Positions 1 to 10,449 of a stretch of 64,000 bases of DNA are shown here, piece after piece. The translations under genes and the position numbers were made by a program. The notes beneath the pieces are model-generated. The model did not search any database. It was not told the origin of the DNA and saw only the letters and a list, made by a program, of their open reading frames with translations. This stretch comes from Symbiodinium natans (Eukaryota > Sar > Dinophyceae > Suessiales > Symbiodiniaceae). Numbering within the stretch: position 1 is the first letter of the stretch; every line of letters starts with the position of its first letter. The stretch spans positions 2,472,501 through 2,536,500 of the forward strand of contig CAJNDS010002079.1 of assembly GCA_905221605.1 (NCBI GenBank). The letters are read 5' to 3'.

Positions 1-58
1 CAGACCGCGAGCATGCCGCGTGGAAACTCGGACTGCAGCCAGTGGTCAGTCGAACACG
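1..58 (+). CDS. Possible exon fragment at window edge
   Basis: Open without stops in the frame containing an ATG at position 13, and followed by a possible GT donor (GTCACC) at 59. GC content and codon choice resemble the other exon-like islands. It is truncated by the window start. No function is recognised. Confidence 0.25.
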
Positions 59-171
59 GTCACCCTCAGAGTCGAACATGATCTCTCAAGTCCTAAATGT
101 CCTACATTTCTAAGTAAGCCCTCAGAATTCCTCAGAGTCTAAGATGATTCTGGGACCCTAAAAACCCCTAC

Positions 172-275
172 ATGGTGAATTATGCTCCCTTTTGGTGTCA
201 CTATTATAAGGCGGCCCCACGTATTTAGGGTACCCCAGAAGGGGCCATAAATCTTGAGAACTGACCAAATCCTAC
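172..275. repeat. Dispersed repeat family D, copy 1
   Basis: Shares an ordered set of blocks (TCACTATT..AAGGC.GCCCC, TAGGGTACCC, GAGAACT.ACCA.ATCC) with copies at 7733-7850 and 26217-26325. Non-coding, about 100 bp, function unknown. Confidence 0.5.
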
Positions 276-303
276 ACCCTTCAACTAGAATTCCTCAGAG
301 TCA

Positions 304-476
304 GCGTGGGAGACTTCCTCGAGAGCCCTAAACCCCAAACCCTAAACCCTAAACCCCTAAACCCCTTAACCCCTTAACCCCTTAACCCCTTAACCCCTTA
401 ACCCCTTAAACCCTAAAGCCTAAACCCTAAACCGCGGAAAGCAGGGCCGCGCGGCGCGTTGGAGACTTCCTCGAGA
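304..476 (+). repeat. Telomere-repeat array with 21-bp flanking direct repeats
   Basis: Positions 304-324 and 456-476 match at 20 of 21 bases. Between them lie a CCCTAAA array (325-434, including six CCCCTTAA variants) and a short GC-rich piece. Both copies read VGDFLE in the frame that is open downstream, so the duplication lies in coding sequence. The first copy runs directly into the array; the second is 20 bp from the array edge. It resembles a target-site duplication. Confidence 0.55.
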
Positions 477-534
477 CCCCCGACTCTGGGGAGCTCGCTG
501 AGCACCTGGGTCGTGAAGCTTCAGGTTTAGGGCT
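445..534 (+). CDS. Probable internal exon (host gene, unknown)
   Basis: Bounded by AAAGCAG acceptor-like sequence on the left and CAG|GTTTAGGG on the right, so the following intron would begin with the telomere motif itself. One frame is fully open and acidic (contains VGDFLETPDSGELAEHLG). It has a CCCTAAA array to its left and a TTTAGGG array to its right, the bracket seen around many islands here. Gene identity unknown. Confidence 0.4.
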
Positions 535-712
535 TAGGGATTAGGATCTAGGGTCTAGGGTTGTGAAGGGTCCGAGTTTGTAGAGTGTGTGGGGCTTAGG
601 GTTTAGGGTTTGGGGTTTGGGGTTTAGGGTTTAGGGTTTGGGGTTCAGGGTCTCGGGTTTGGGGTTTAGGGTTTGGGCTTTGGGTTTAGGGTTTAGGGTT
701 TGGGGTTCACAC
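530..712 (+). repeat. Interstitial TTTAGGG array
   Basis: Degenerate TTTAGGG/TTTGGGG units interrupted by a 30-bp unique segment. Confidence 0.85.
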
Positions 713-1450
713 TGCCAAGATGCCGGCTCCGAGATCGCGAGCTATCTTTTTTTATGGTTTAGATTCCCTTAGAAGACCCCTTAAACCAAAAAGGGCACCC
801 TTTTTGATTGCTACTCCTGGGTTTAGAAGATGTTTGTGGTGCTTTGCGTGAAAGGCATGGCTTAGGTTTTTGGCTTCGTGTTCAGGAACTTGAATTATAA
901 GCTACCACAATATATAGAACCAGTATAGGAAATCATACTTATATGGCAAGCCTCAATACCACCTGACCAGTCTGAGAAGCACACGCCCTCTTTGTCTTAC
1001 GCCTAAGTTCTCGACAACACACATCGAAGCCCGAATACGCAATTTGGGAAGTAGTGAATTAGGTACACTACTATTCCTTCAAAGCAAAATTCTATATGAG
1101 GGGGGGGGGGGGGGGTCGAAGGTACCAAATTACTCTTGCCTCCTAAGAATCGAGATCCTAAACCCGGAACCCTAAGCCCTCGACTCAATAAGTTTCTGAG
1201 GCCATCAAACACGGCAAAGCCCTAGAAGCTCTAAAGAATATGCGGGCGTTTCACCAACTTAGGGTTTAGGCTTTCCGGTTTAGGGGCGTTCGGCAGTTGG
1301 GGAGGGTACCTCTGTGTTTCTACTATTTGCTTACGAACCCACCAAACAATAACAGCATTCTTCACTATAAGGGCAACATAGGGAACATTATCGTTCTTCT
1401 TGTGGGGTACTTCAGCAAAGGTTCCCCATGCAGAAGCACTGCTCTTGACC
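713..1450. other. Non-coding interval with degenerate repeat fragments
   Basis: Holds a family E fragment (758-825, CCAAAAAGGGCACCC block), a 17-bp G run near 1099-1115, and short TTTAGGG pieces near 1259. I see no convincing exon; the 69-codon minus frame through the G run is not credible. Confidence 0.5.
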
Positions 1451-1451
1451 G

Positions 1452-1532
1452 AAACCCTAAACCCTAAACCCTAACCCTAAGCCCTAAGCCCTAAGCCCTA
1501 AACCCTAAACCCTAAACCCTAAGTAAGACCAC
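1452..1532 (+). repeat. Interstitial CCCTAAA array
   Basis: About eleven CCCTAAA/CCCTAAG units ending just before a splice-acceptor-like tract. Confidence 0.85.
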
Positions 1533-1545
1533 GTTTCCTCTGTAG

Positions 1546-1617
1546 GCTGCTTCTTCCCGAGTCCACATTGTCGAGATCCTTCGCTCCGGGGCTGAGCTAC
1601 GTCCATGCCAAGGACTG
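1546..1617 (+). CDS. Probable internal exon (72 bp)
   Basis: Preceded by the pyrimidine tract and TAG acceptor TTTCCTCTGTAG and followed by a GA donor inside the first telomere-like unit (CTG|GATCTAGGG). Two frames are open, one reading LLLPESTLSRSFAPGLSYVH. CCCTAAA array to the left, TTTAGGG array to the right. Function unknown. Confidence 0.4.
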
Positions 1618-1621
1618 GATC

Positions 1622-1770
1622 TAGGGTTTAGGGTTTAGGGTTTAGGGTTTAGGGTTTGGGTTTAGGGTTTAGGGTTTAGGGTTTAGGGTTTAGGGTTTAG
1701 GGTTTAGGGTTTAGGGTTTAGGGTTTAGGGTTTAGGGTTTAGGGTTTAGGGTTTAGTGGTTTAAGGTTCA
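1622..1770 (+). repeat. Long TTTAGGG array
   Basis: About twenty nearly perfect TTTAGGG units in a row. Confidence 0.95.
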
Positions 1771-1885
1771 GGCGCACGAAGAAAGACACAAGCAAAGCAA
1801 CAACGCACAAAGCCGAAGAGAACACGCCTACCTCGTAGGATTTTCCTTCACCCCCCATATAGGACATACCCAGTTGCGGCCTTAC

Positions 1886-1988
1886 TTAGGGTTTAGGGTT
1901 TAGGGTTTAGGGTTTAGGGTTTAGGGGGTTTAGGGGGTTTAGGGGGTTTAGGGGGTTTAGGGGGTTTAGGGTTCAGGGTTCAGGGTTA
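1886..1988 (+). repeat. TTTAGGG array with a homogenised 9-mer variant
   Basis: Starts with perfect TTTAGGG units, then shows five consecutive TTTAGGGGG units (about 1921-1967), indicating local copying of a variant. Confidence 0.9.
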
Positions 1989-2070
1989 AAGTGGTATCAA
2001 TGCATGCGCCGCCCGAACTCTCAAACCCTTCAACCCTCCAGCACCGATCCGAAACCCTGTGCCGCCTGCG

Positions 2071-2181
2071 CCCAAAAGAGTCCATGTACCTAAATAGGGA
2101 ATACTTGGGCTTTAAAAGTACATGATATAGAAAGACTTTGGGGCCCAAGTATATAATAATTAGGTACATGGACCCTTAGGG
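2071..2181. mobile_element. Hairpin element family A (MITE-like), diverged copy
   Basis: Inverted arms TCCATGTACC..ATACTTGGGC and GCCCAAGTATAT..GGTACATGGACCC surround a short centre. Ends are diverged and I find no target duplication. See the consensus copies at 13563 and 34830. Confidence 0.6.
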
Positions 2182-3425
2182 CCATCTGAGATCACTGCTA
2201 ATATAGGGGCCTTCACAACTGGAATAGTTTCTTTTGCTTCTCTCTTTTTTTGGGGGGGGCGAGGGCGGGGTGGAATTATAGTATACTTATATAGGACCCC
2301 TGAGAGAATGCTATCAGCAATTGCTCCGGCCCCTATGCTACCTGCTTCCTCTTTTCAATCGAACAGTCCCCTTGTAAAGCCCATTAATCAGGGCCCTCCT
2401 CTTCTCCCAAACCCTAAGCCCTAAACCCTAAACCTCTCTACCCCAACCCCCAAAATCCTAAGCAACAAAGGCTCCCCTTGTGATGCCTACAGCTTGCAGA
2501 GAAGGACCTGCGCACTTTTTGCTTCACTGGCCACTATGGCAAGGCCTCGCGTTTGCGGGAAACAGCATTGCACCTGATAATCCCCAAACCCACAATTTGG
2601 GGGGTTTAGGATTTCGGGTTGTTGAAACCCAAATCAAAGCATCTCCAAGGTTTAGTAAATGTCAGAATCCCCACAGACCCCCATTACCCTTTATACTATG
2701 TGATTAGCCCGAAGTAGCCCTAGGAGGTACTGTAGTGTAGTGGGGTTGAGGGGCTTAGGGCTTAGGGTTTAGGGGGGAGGTGGGTTGCGGTTCCAGGCGG
2801 CGGGTTTGGATGCGAATTCGCGCCCAGTAATTATGGCACTCATTCCCTTGCTTAACGGGGCGGGTCGCTGGTTACAAGGAAAGCTCTCCCCTCCCCCCCC
2901 CCCCCCCCCCCCCCCCCCCACTCTTCACCCCCGAGCCACAAAATGGTACCCCCCCATGTTTTCATCTGCGGGTGATGCCTTTTGATCTTTTAAGCCCCAA
3001 ACCTAAGACCTAAAACCATGAAGCCCCAAATCCCCATCGTAAACCCTGAAAGCCTCAGACCCCCCAAACCCAAACCCGCAAGCATTCATGGGCGCAAGTA
3101 GGGCTGCATGTGCCTGAAGTTTGTTTCATGTATCCGCAAGCAGCTACCCATGAACGTTCGTGTCCTAAACCGGCTGCCAAACCCTGAAGCCTCAAATTTG
3201 TACCCTATATAAACCCTAGCTGCGCAGGTTCTGCACAAGTCCAGCGGCTCACTTCTGCTGACCTCCGAGGTTTGCGCGGGCCTCTTAGTTTAAGGGCCGA
3301 CTGTAGGGGGCTTCAGGGGTTTCGGGGGTGTGAGGTTAAGATTGACTTTTTAGGGCTCAGGGCTTGTTCTCCTATACCCATGTCTTGACCCAATCTGCCA
3401 AGCCCTGAAGTGTTGGAGTACTGAA
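2182..3425. other. Non-coding interval
   Basis: Contains a C-run near 2888-2919, scattered single CCCTAAA/TTTAGGG units and unique sequence. The 66- and 75-codon plus frames here cross the C-run or repeat units and are not supported as genes. Confidence 0.5.
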
Positions 3426-3427
3426 AA

Positions 3428-3535
3428 CCCTGAACCCTAAACCCCCTAAACCCCCTAAACCCCCTAAACCCCCTAAACCCCCTAAACCCCCTAAACCCCC
3501 CTAAACCCCCTAGACCCCCTAAACCCCAAGCCAGC
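3428..3535 (+). repeat. CCCCCTAAA-variant array
   Basis: Eight or more CCCCCTAAA 9-mers in tandem. Confidence 0.9.
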
Positions 3536-3885
3536 CCCCGCCTCTCAACCACTGACCTTTCGAAAACCGAAGGCGCGTGATAGGGTATGTCTGTTCTCTC
3601 TCTATTTGCCAAAAGGATAAAAAGAATAATAATCCCTATGTCACCCTGATAAGGAAAATATGTTTTGTGTTTTTTTGGGGGGTTCTTAAGCAATAGTAGT
3701 TCCTCTGCCTTGAGCAGAGCTACTTTCGGTACGCCCTACGCCTCAAACCCTCCAAGCCTTAAGAGTCCGAAAGCCACCCAACCCTCTAAATCCCAAACCC
3801 CCTAAGAGCTAACACTTTCAAACCCGAACTCCTAAGACCCAAAAACCTAAAGCCTTAAATCCCCTTAAATCCCATATACACGCCC

Positions 3886-4112
3886 CTAAACCCTAAACCC
3901 CAAGCCCTAAGCCCTAAACCCTAAACCCTCAACCCTCAACCCTCAACCCTAAACCCTAAATCCCAAACCCTAAGCCCTAAACCCTAAACCCTAAATCCCA
4001 AACCCTAAACCCTAAACCCTAAACCCCAAACCCTATACCCTAAACCCTAAACCTTAAACCCTAAACCCTAAACCCTAAACCCTAAACCCTAAACCCTAAA
4101 CCCTAAACCCTA
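3886..4112 (+). repeat. Long CCCTAAA array
   Basis: About 230 bp of CCCTAAA, CCCCAAA and CCCTCAA units, perfect toward the right end. Confidence 0.9.
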
Positions 4113-4141
4113 CCTGATGCCCATGTGCACCCCCCCTGCAG

Positions 4142-4209
4142 GCTCCGATAGATCGCTCCAGGCCTCAGGCCTCGGCCGGCTCCGTGCGGTTCTTCAGCCC
4201 AAAGGCAGG
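4142..4209 (+). CDS. Probable internal exon (68 bp)
   Basis: A strong acceptor (C7 tract then TGCAG) precedes it and a GTGCGGG donor follows. One frame is open (APIDRSRPQASAGSVRFFS). CCCTAAA lies to the left and TTTAGGG to the right. Function unknown. Confidence 0.4.
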
Positions 4210-4440
4210 GTGCGGGTTTAGGGTTTAGGGTTTAGGGTTTAGGGTTGAAGATTTTTGCTGGGTTTAGGGTTTAGGGTTTGGGATTTAGGGTTTCACGGGG
4301 TTTGGGGATTTCGGGGGGTTTTGGGTTTTGGGGTTTTGAGTTTGAGTTTGTTGCAAGTGCTGGGTTTCAGGGTTTGGGGCTCAGCTAGAGGTTTTAGGAT
4401 CGTGTTTAGGGTTTAGGGTTTAGGGTTCTAAGGGAATAGG
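4210..4440 (+). repeat. TTTAGGG array and degenerate tail
   Basis: Perfect units at 4213-4245, then decaying units to 4440. Confidence 0.8.
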
Positions 4441-4509
4441 GTTTTAGAGTTTATGGTTCAGGGGCTTGAGGGGAGGGATTGGGCAGTTGGGGCTTGCAGG
4501 GTTTCTGGG

Positions 4510-4642
4510 AATTCTACCCTAAAAACCCTAAACCCTAAACCCTAAACCCTAAACCCTAAACCCTAAACCCTAAACCCTAAACCCTAAACCCTAAACCCTA
4601 AACCCTAAACCCTAAACCCTAAACCCTAAACCCTAACCCTTG
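4510..4642 (+). repeat. CCCTAAA array
   Basis: About eighteen near-perfect units. Confidence 0.95.
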
Positions 4643-5420
4643 GTGCTTGGCAGGGAAGGTACCGGCGTAGAGCCCCCTTTCTGTCTGCTTACCAAGTAGT
4701 AGGCCTTTGGGAGTGGGGGGTTAAGGGTTTAGGGATATGTCTTCCCATATATTGGGTTTGACTTAAGATCGAAGGACCCTTAACCCTCAACCCTAAACCC
4801 TAGACCCTAAGCCTGCTTTTTTCAGAGCGTTTAGAGGGTTTTTTGCTTTGGCGCCTGCAGGGTTTTGGATTTCGGGGTGTTTGGTGTTCGGGACAGGTTT
4901 GGTTAGGGTTTCATGGAGCCCTAAACCTCTCACCCCAAACCTTATAAGCCCCAAAACCCTAAACCTACATGTCTCAAACCCCTGCGAACCCTAAACCCTC
5001 AACCCCTCAAAAACCCTCAATGCGCACAGGAGATTCTCAATTTTCTTGGCTTTCCGGCCTCTTTCTCGCTGCCTCCGGAAATGGCACTGCGCCATCGCTA
5101 CAAGGCAAAGTGGGTTGGGGGTTTAGTTTTAGGGCTTAGGGTGGGCCTTTATCTGGAAACAAGAAGTGTATAAGTTACCGCAGCGGGCTGGTGTTGCGGG
5201 TATTGTGGTGCCCCTTGCTTTGGTAACTTCAAACAAACTCCTCTCCTGGACGTTTAGCCCTAAACCATACTAGGCCTTGAAGCCTAACTCCTAAACTCCT
5301 AAACCCCATCCTATGGCCCCAGACCCTAAACCCGAAGTCCTAGAAGACGACGTTGTTGAGAGGGATGCGCCAGGGAGTATACCGATTCAGGCAGAGCTGT
5401 ATTTGGCACTAAGAGCTTCC
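4643..5420. other. Non-coding interval
   Basis: Short CCCTAAA pieces at 4780-4815 and 4985-5020 and unique sequence. No exon I would support. Confidence 0.5.
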
Positions 5421-5423
5421 ATA

Positions 5424-5668
5424 AACCCTAAAACCCTAAACCCTAAACCCTAAACCCTAAACCCTAAACCCTAAACCCTAAACCCTAAACCCTAAACCGG
5501 TTCCTTGTCGTTCCGGTTTCACAAGGACTGAAGCATACTTCGGCCTAGATAAGGGGTGCCCCCATTGGGGGGAAACACCTGTTGCTAGGGGGGTTTAGGG
5601 TTTAGGGTTTAGGGTTTAGGGTTTAGGGTTTAGGGTTTAGGGTTTAGGGTTTAGGGTTTAGGGTTTGG
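5424..5668. repeat. Paired arrays: CCCTAAA, 90 bp, TTTAGGG
   Basis: CCCTAAA units at 5424-5498 and TTTAGGG units at 5586-5668 bracket 88 bp of unique sequence. The spacing matches the exon-bearing brackets, but here the insert has no clear splice borders. Confidence 0.8.
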
Positions 5669-6084
5669 GGGGGGCATTGTCGTACAAACCGAAGTTTGCT
5701 TAAAGGCTCACGGCTCATGAGCCTGGGACTCTCAAGTTCATAAACAAGGTGCCGAGGCACCTCGTTCCCTAAGTCGTTTCTTGGCAAGAGCCCTATAAAA
5801 ACCCTAAACACTAAACCCTGAACCCTGAACCCTAAACCCTAAACCCTGAACCATGAACCCTGAACCCTGAACCCTGAAACCGATGCAACACCAACAGACT
5901 GGGGGGGGGGGGGGGGGGGGACGGTTATTGGATTGGAGTCTTTGCAGCTGGTAGCGTGTTATCAAACCGAAGTGCCCCAATTTCACTTGAATGACACCCT
6001 AACTACTCCAAACACCTGAACAAGAAAACAGCAAAAAGCTCCCAAACCAGAAACCCTAAACCCTCAACCCTAAACTCCTCATAG

Positions 6085-6198
6085 CCTGAATTCCGGAAGG
6101 TGGTGGGCAACTCGATCGCGGTCACGGTGGCTTCGGAACTGTTGCGCCTGCTCCTGCTTGGTCAGGCATTGACATCGAAAATGCCACTGGAAGTGTCT
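6085..6198 (+). CDS. Probable internal exon, hydrophobic peptide
   Basis: Follows the acceptor CTCCTCATAG and runs open for about 38 codons to a GT donor choice near 6193-6199, just before a TTTAGGG array. The peptide includes AVTVASELLRLLLLGQALTS, a hydrophobic stretch that could be an amphipathic or membrane helix. This is one of the longest islands in the first 8 kb. Function unknown. Confidence 0.5.
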
Positions 6199-6203
6199 GT
6201 GGC

Positions 6204-6400
6204 TTAGGGTTTGGGTTTAGGGTTTAGGGTTTAGAGGGTTTTGAGGGCTGCTTAGAGGGCTTAGAGGGTTTAGAGTGTTTAGAGGGTTTAAGGTTTGGAG
6301 TTTCGGGTTCAGGGTTCAGGGTTCTGGGTTTAGGGTTTAGGGTGTAGGGTTTAGGGTTTAGGGTTTAGGGTTTAGGCTTTGGGGGTCAGGGCTTGGGGTT
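6204..6400 (+). repeat. Degenerate TTTAGGG array
   Basis: Includes TTTAGAGGG variants, then perfect units at 6325-6375. Confidence 0.8.
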
Positions 6401-6515
6401 TGAGGCGTTCAGGGCGTAGGGCTACTTCATGCTGCCCTCAGAAGCAGGAGCTGCTCAGGCACATTACTCTTGCCCCGGTAATGCGTCATATCCCCCCTGA
6501 AGGCACTGTAAATGC

Positions 6516-6731
6516 GTAAACCCTGAACCCTGATTCCTCAATCCTAAACCCTAAACCCTAAACCCAAAGCCCTGAATCCTAAACCCTAAACCCTAAACCA
6601 TACACCCTAAACCCTAAACCCTAAACCCTATTCCCTAAACCCTAAACCCTAAACCCTAAACCCTAAACCCTAAACCCTAAACCCTAAACCCTAAACCCTA
6701 AACCCTAAACCCTAAACCCTAAACCCTAAAC
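6516..6731 (+). repeat. Long CCCTAAA array
   Basis: About 215 bp, perfect in the last 100 bp. Confidence 0.95.
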
Positions 6732-6747
6732 GCCGAGCTTTTGGCAG

Positions 6748-6813
6748 GGCGCGGAGCGTCTTGCACAGCTGGAGCAGCCGCCGCCTACCAGGCCTCACGC
6801 CTTGCAGAAACAA
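6748..6813 (+). CDS. Probable internal exon (66 bp)
   Basis: Acceptor TTTTGGCAG, open frame GAERLAQLEQPPPTRPHALQ, then a GC donor (CAA|GCCCTAA). CCCTAAA to the left, TTTAGGG to the right. Function unknown. Confidence 0.4.
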
Positions 6814-6904
6814 GCCCTAAAACTGGGTCTAGGGTTTAGGGTTTAGGGGTTAAGGTTTAGGCTTTAGGGTGTAGGGTGTAGGGTTTAGGGCTTAGGGTTT
6901 AGGG

Positions 6905-7616
6905 CGTCTCGCCGCGCAGTAGCAGTAGATACGATGTGGAAATGGCACCCCTACCCAGGGGGTGTGGGGGGGCGGCGTGTCACGCGAAGGCATTTGCTTT
7001 CAATGCAGTCCAACAATTTTCATTGGTGCTGGTTCCTTTCTCCCAGCCGCAGTGAGCTTTCACAGGCCACCACCCAAACCACTGCCTGTTAGGGTTTAGG
7101 GCTGTCGCCCTCAATTCCCACCATTGTGGGCCGGGGGCCAGGCGGACCAAAGAGGGGCGGGGGGGGGGGGGGGGGAAAAGGGGGGGGGCGGAAAAGGGTG
7201 AGACAGCTTTTGGCTCTGGAAGGGGTACCCCCATGGCAGACCCCAGATGTCAGGATTTTCGGGCCCACGTCCCGGGGGTCTCGGGAGGTTTTCAGTATCA
7301 CAATCACGCGCGTAGAAAGACGAGTTTTCGAACAAAGAAACAAGTCCCAATAACACTCCCTGGACGACGACGATCTAGGGCTTTGAACCGGAGGTTTAGG
7401 GTATTCCCATCAAGGGTAGAATCGGAGTACTCCTGGCTGGGTGGCCCAGCGACAGCTGGCCATCGGCGAGGCGAGCCCTAGCAACTCTTTATTCGACCAC
7501 TCTGCAATGGCTCCACCCATTGTCCATCCAGTGAAGGTGTCCATCACTGCCGGATATCTTCTGGGTCCAGGCACCCTAGTAAAGGGTGGGTACGGCCTAA
7601 GCAACCCGGGTGGGAA
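6905..7616 (+). repeat. ~710-bp dispersed unit, plus copy
   Basis: Reverse-complement homologue of 23470-24245. The outer parts align clearly (the GTCTCGCCGCGCAG end at 6907 and the GGTGGGAATTTAGGG end at 7608); the middle holds G-rich runs that differ. Both copies start and stop at telomere-like repeats. The right part encodes a peptide conserved in both copies (MAPPIV.PVKV.ITAGYLLG in the frame at 7507), so it may derive from coding sequence. Confidence 0.65.
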
Positions 7617-8094
7617 TTTAGGGAGGGTTTGGGGTCTAGGGCTCTTAAGGATCCACGTGCCTGTATTGTATACACTTGGGCCCTAGAGCTATTATGTCGG
7701 AACCCTTCGAAGGCCCAAGTATGTAGTATGTGGCCACTTCTCTAAATTCTTGTCCCTTTTGGGGTTACGATCTCTCCCTAAACCCTAGACCCCAAAACCC
7801 AAAACCCTAAACAGTGCCCAGAATTTTGAGAACTGACAATCTGCCCCTAAGCCTGTGAACAAGAAGCGTAAACGCAGGGTTTAGGGTTTAGGGTTTAGGG
7901 TTTGGGGTGTAGGTACACGGAACCTTCTGCCTCAAGGAAAGTCTTGAAAGACCCCATTTTTCACAAGCCGTCCTTATTGTTAATCTGGTTGCCGCGAGGC
8001 CTGCGCCGGCAGCGCCTGACGCGTGAAAGGCCTTAAGCCTGCGCCGCGAAAAAGGGCGGCCAGGATTGAGGGTTTGGGAGGATCTGGGATCGGA
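7617..8094. other. Non-coding interval with repeat-family fragments
   Basis: Contains a degraded family A hairpin (about 7644-7735), a family D copy (7733-7850) interrupted by CCCTAAA-like units, and a short TTTAGGG array at 7874-7912. No exon seen. Confidence 0.55.
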
Positions 8095-8204
8095 CCCTAG
8101 GGTTTAGGGTCTAGGGCTTAGGCTTTAGGGTTTAGGGCTTCGGGTTTAGGGTTAGGGTTTAGGGTTTAGGGTTTAGGGTTTGGGGTTTGGGGTTTGGGGT
8201 TTAC
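8095..8204 (+). repeat. TTTAGGG array
   Basis: Mixed TTTAGGG and TTTGGGG units, followed by unique sequence with a (CA)9 microsatellite at 8258-8277. Confidence 0.9.
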
Positions 8205-8484
8205 TGACCTAGAAGTCTTTGAGCCAGAGAGGATCTCCCTCCCCCGCGCAAAACAACAGACACACACACACACACACAAAGACAAAAAGAAGAGAACACG
8301 TGAAGAACAAACAAACATCAACTGTGAGAGAAGGACTGCGCTACGGTTGATGATCTACGGTATACCCCAAACCCTAAACCTCTAATCCCTAAACCCCAAT
8401 TCAAGCCCCTAATGACCCTCAACCCTAACCCCAAACCTTGAACCCTAAGCCCCTACACCCCAATTCAAGCCCCAAAAGACCCTG

Positions 8485-8556
8485 CTGGGCGGCTCTTAGT
8501 AGGGAATGAGGGAATGAGGTATCCTATATCATCCTTTAGAGGGTATATAGAGGGCC
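8485..8556. repeat. Dispersed repeat family B, copy 1
   Basis: Carries CTTAGTAGGGAATGAGGGAA, shared in direct or inverted form with 18985-19172, 27572-27676, 40584-40650 and 41845-41910. Confidence 0.5.
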
Positions 8557-8561
8557 CTAAT

Positions 8562-8890
8562 TCCTAAACCCTAAACCCTAAACCCTAAACCCTAAACCCT
8601 AAACCCGAAACCCGAAACCGTGGCTAAGAACCAGGGGGACCAGGGTTGTGGTCAGAAGGCCCATACCAGACGTGATATCACGGCTTGGAGAGCTGAAGTT
8701 GCGAGCCCTGAGCTCCAAACCCTTTACCCCGAAGACCCTAAACCCTACACCCTAAACCCTAAACCCCAAACCCTGAACCCTGAACCCTAAACCCTAAACC
8801 CCAAACCCTAAACCCTAAACCCTAAACCCTAAACCCCAAACCCTACCCTAAGCCCTAAGCCCTAAGCCTTAAAGCTTAAACCCGAACCCG
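8562..8890 (+). repeat. CCCTAAA arrays upstream of the ankyrin gene
   Basis: Two arrays (8562-8622 and about 8725-8890) separated by about 100 bp of unique sequence. Confidence 0.85.
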
Positions 8891-8964
8891 CTCCCGGGGC
8901 CAAAAACATTTCTTCAATCAGGCCCTGTAGGTGTCGAGAAGCATCCCGCTTCAGTGCTGCAGCA

Positions 8965-10257
8965 ATGTTGCGGATTCAGATGATGACTACTGGCGACGAG
9001 ATGGCTTGCCTGGAGCCGGAGGAGTTGCTGAGGATTTCCGGCGGCGGTGCTACGGGCCACGTGCGCGCCCTAAAGCTCCATTTGCAAAGGCTGGGAGGAC
9101 CTCCCAGGTTTCGGCAACGGCTCGTGCAAGATGGTCAAATTTTGCCCGACGAGGCGGTTCTGGAGGCACCTTGCCTATTGCACCTGGTGATTTTCAATTT
9201 TGCCGAGACCTCTGGCGATGATATTGACAGACTGTTCCATGCCGTGGATGCAGACGACATGGCACAAGTAGAAGCTATCTTGCAGCGACCCCAAGATCCA
9301 AACCGAACGGCGCAACGCGACATGACCGCCTTACATGTGGCAGCCTTTGCTGGCAGTTTAGTTGCTGCAGGGTTGCTGCTCGAAGCTGGTGCGGAAGCCG
9401 ACCAAACTGACGACCGTGGAGCCACGCCTCTTTTCGTCGCAACTCAAAGGGGCCACTTGGAAGTAGCAGGTTTGTTGCTGGAAACAGGTGCGGACAGGGA
9501 CCTGGCGACTTTGAAAGGAGCCACGCCGCTTTTCATCGCAGCTGCGGAGGGCCACTTGCCTGTGGCGCGCTTGTTGCTGGAGTTTGGTTCGGGCACGAAC
9601 CTGGCGACTAGACGTGGAGCCACGCCACTTTTCATCGCAGCTCAGAACGGCCACTTGGAAGTGGCACGCCTGTTGCTGAAGGCAGGTGCGGACAAGAACC
9701 GGGCCAACGTAGATGTAGCCACGCCACTTTACATCGCAGCTGCACGCCTTCACTGGAAAGTGGCACACTTGTTGCTGCGTTTTGGTGCAGACACGGTTGT
9801 GGCCACCAGACATGGCACGCCGCTTTGCTTTTCATCGCGGCTCAGAACAGCCACATCGAGGTGGCACGCTTGTTGCTGGAGCTTGGTGCGGACACGGGCC
9901 TGGCGTTTCATCTGTGGCCATTAAAAGGAGTCACGCCTCTTTTCATCGCAGATGCAAAAGGCCACTCAAAAGTGGCAAGTTTGTTGCTGGAGCTTGGTGC
10001 GGCCACGGACCTGGCGACAAAGCATCGCAGCTCAGAACGGCCACTTGGAAGTGGTGCGCTTGTTGCGGAAGGCAGGTGCGGAGAAGGACCGGGTCAACGT
10101 AGATGGAGCCACCGCTCTTGTCATCGCAGCTCAGAGCGGCCATTTGGAACTGCTGTTGTTTGGTGCGGACAGTGACCTGGGCCAACCAGACGGAGCCACG
10201 CCACTGCTCATCGCAGCTCAAAACGGCCATACGGAAGTGGCACGCTTGTTACAATAA
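8965..10257 (+). pseudogene. Ubiquitin-like/ankyrin-repeat protein gene, frameshifted at the 3' end
   Basis: The first 319 codons are open from the ATG at 8965. Residues 1-80 form a ubiquitin-like N-terminal domain (ALKLHLQRLGGPPRFRQRLV); residues from about 95 on are ankyrin repeats of 33 residues with TPLFIAA.NGHLEVARLLL signatures, a scaffold for protein-protein contacts. This pairing is an expanded family in Symbiodiniaceae-like genomes (established knowledge). At about 9826-9832 a 5-base duplication (GCTTT) moves the frame; ankyrin coding continues in another frame to about 10018, where a deletion moves it back to the first frame, ending at the stop near 10257. An in-frame 4-residue loss also occurs near 10150. 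No introns are seen, which fits a retroposed copy. It may be a pseudogene or, less likely, a sequencing error. Confidence 0.8.
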
Positions 10258-10409
10258 CCAACGGCCAAAGAAGGGCAGGCTGACATTTCCATTCCCAAAT
10301 CATTGAGTCCTCGAATGGCTCCGTAAACCCTACACCCATATAAACCCTAAACCCTAAACCCATAAGCCCAAGGCTCTAGAACAGCCCTCTAGTTCCCTAC
10401 GCCTCGCAG

Positions 10410-10449
10410 TGGCTTCCTTGTCGTCCCGGAACCCACCTGCAGAGAAAGA
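10410..10449 (+). CDS. Possible micro-exon (40 bp)
   Basis: Acceptor CCTCGCAG, open frame containing VASLSSRNPPAEK, GC donor (AGA|GCTCTAGG). Array CCCTAAA is on the left and TTTAGGG on the right. Short, so support is weak. Confidence 0.3.
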
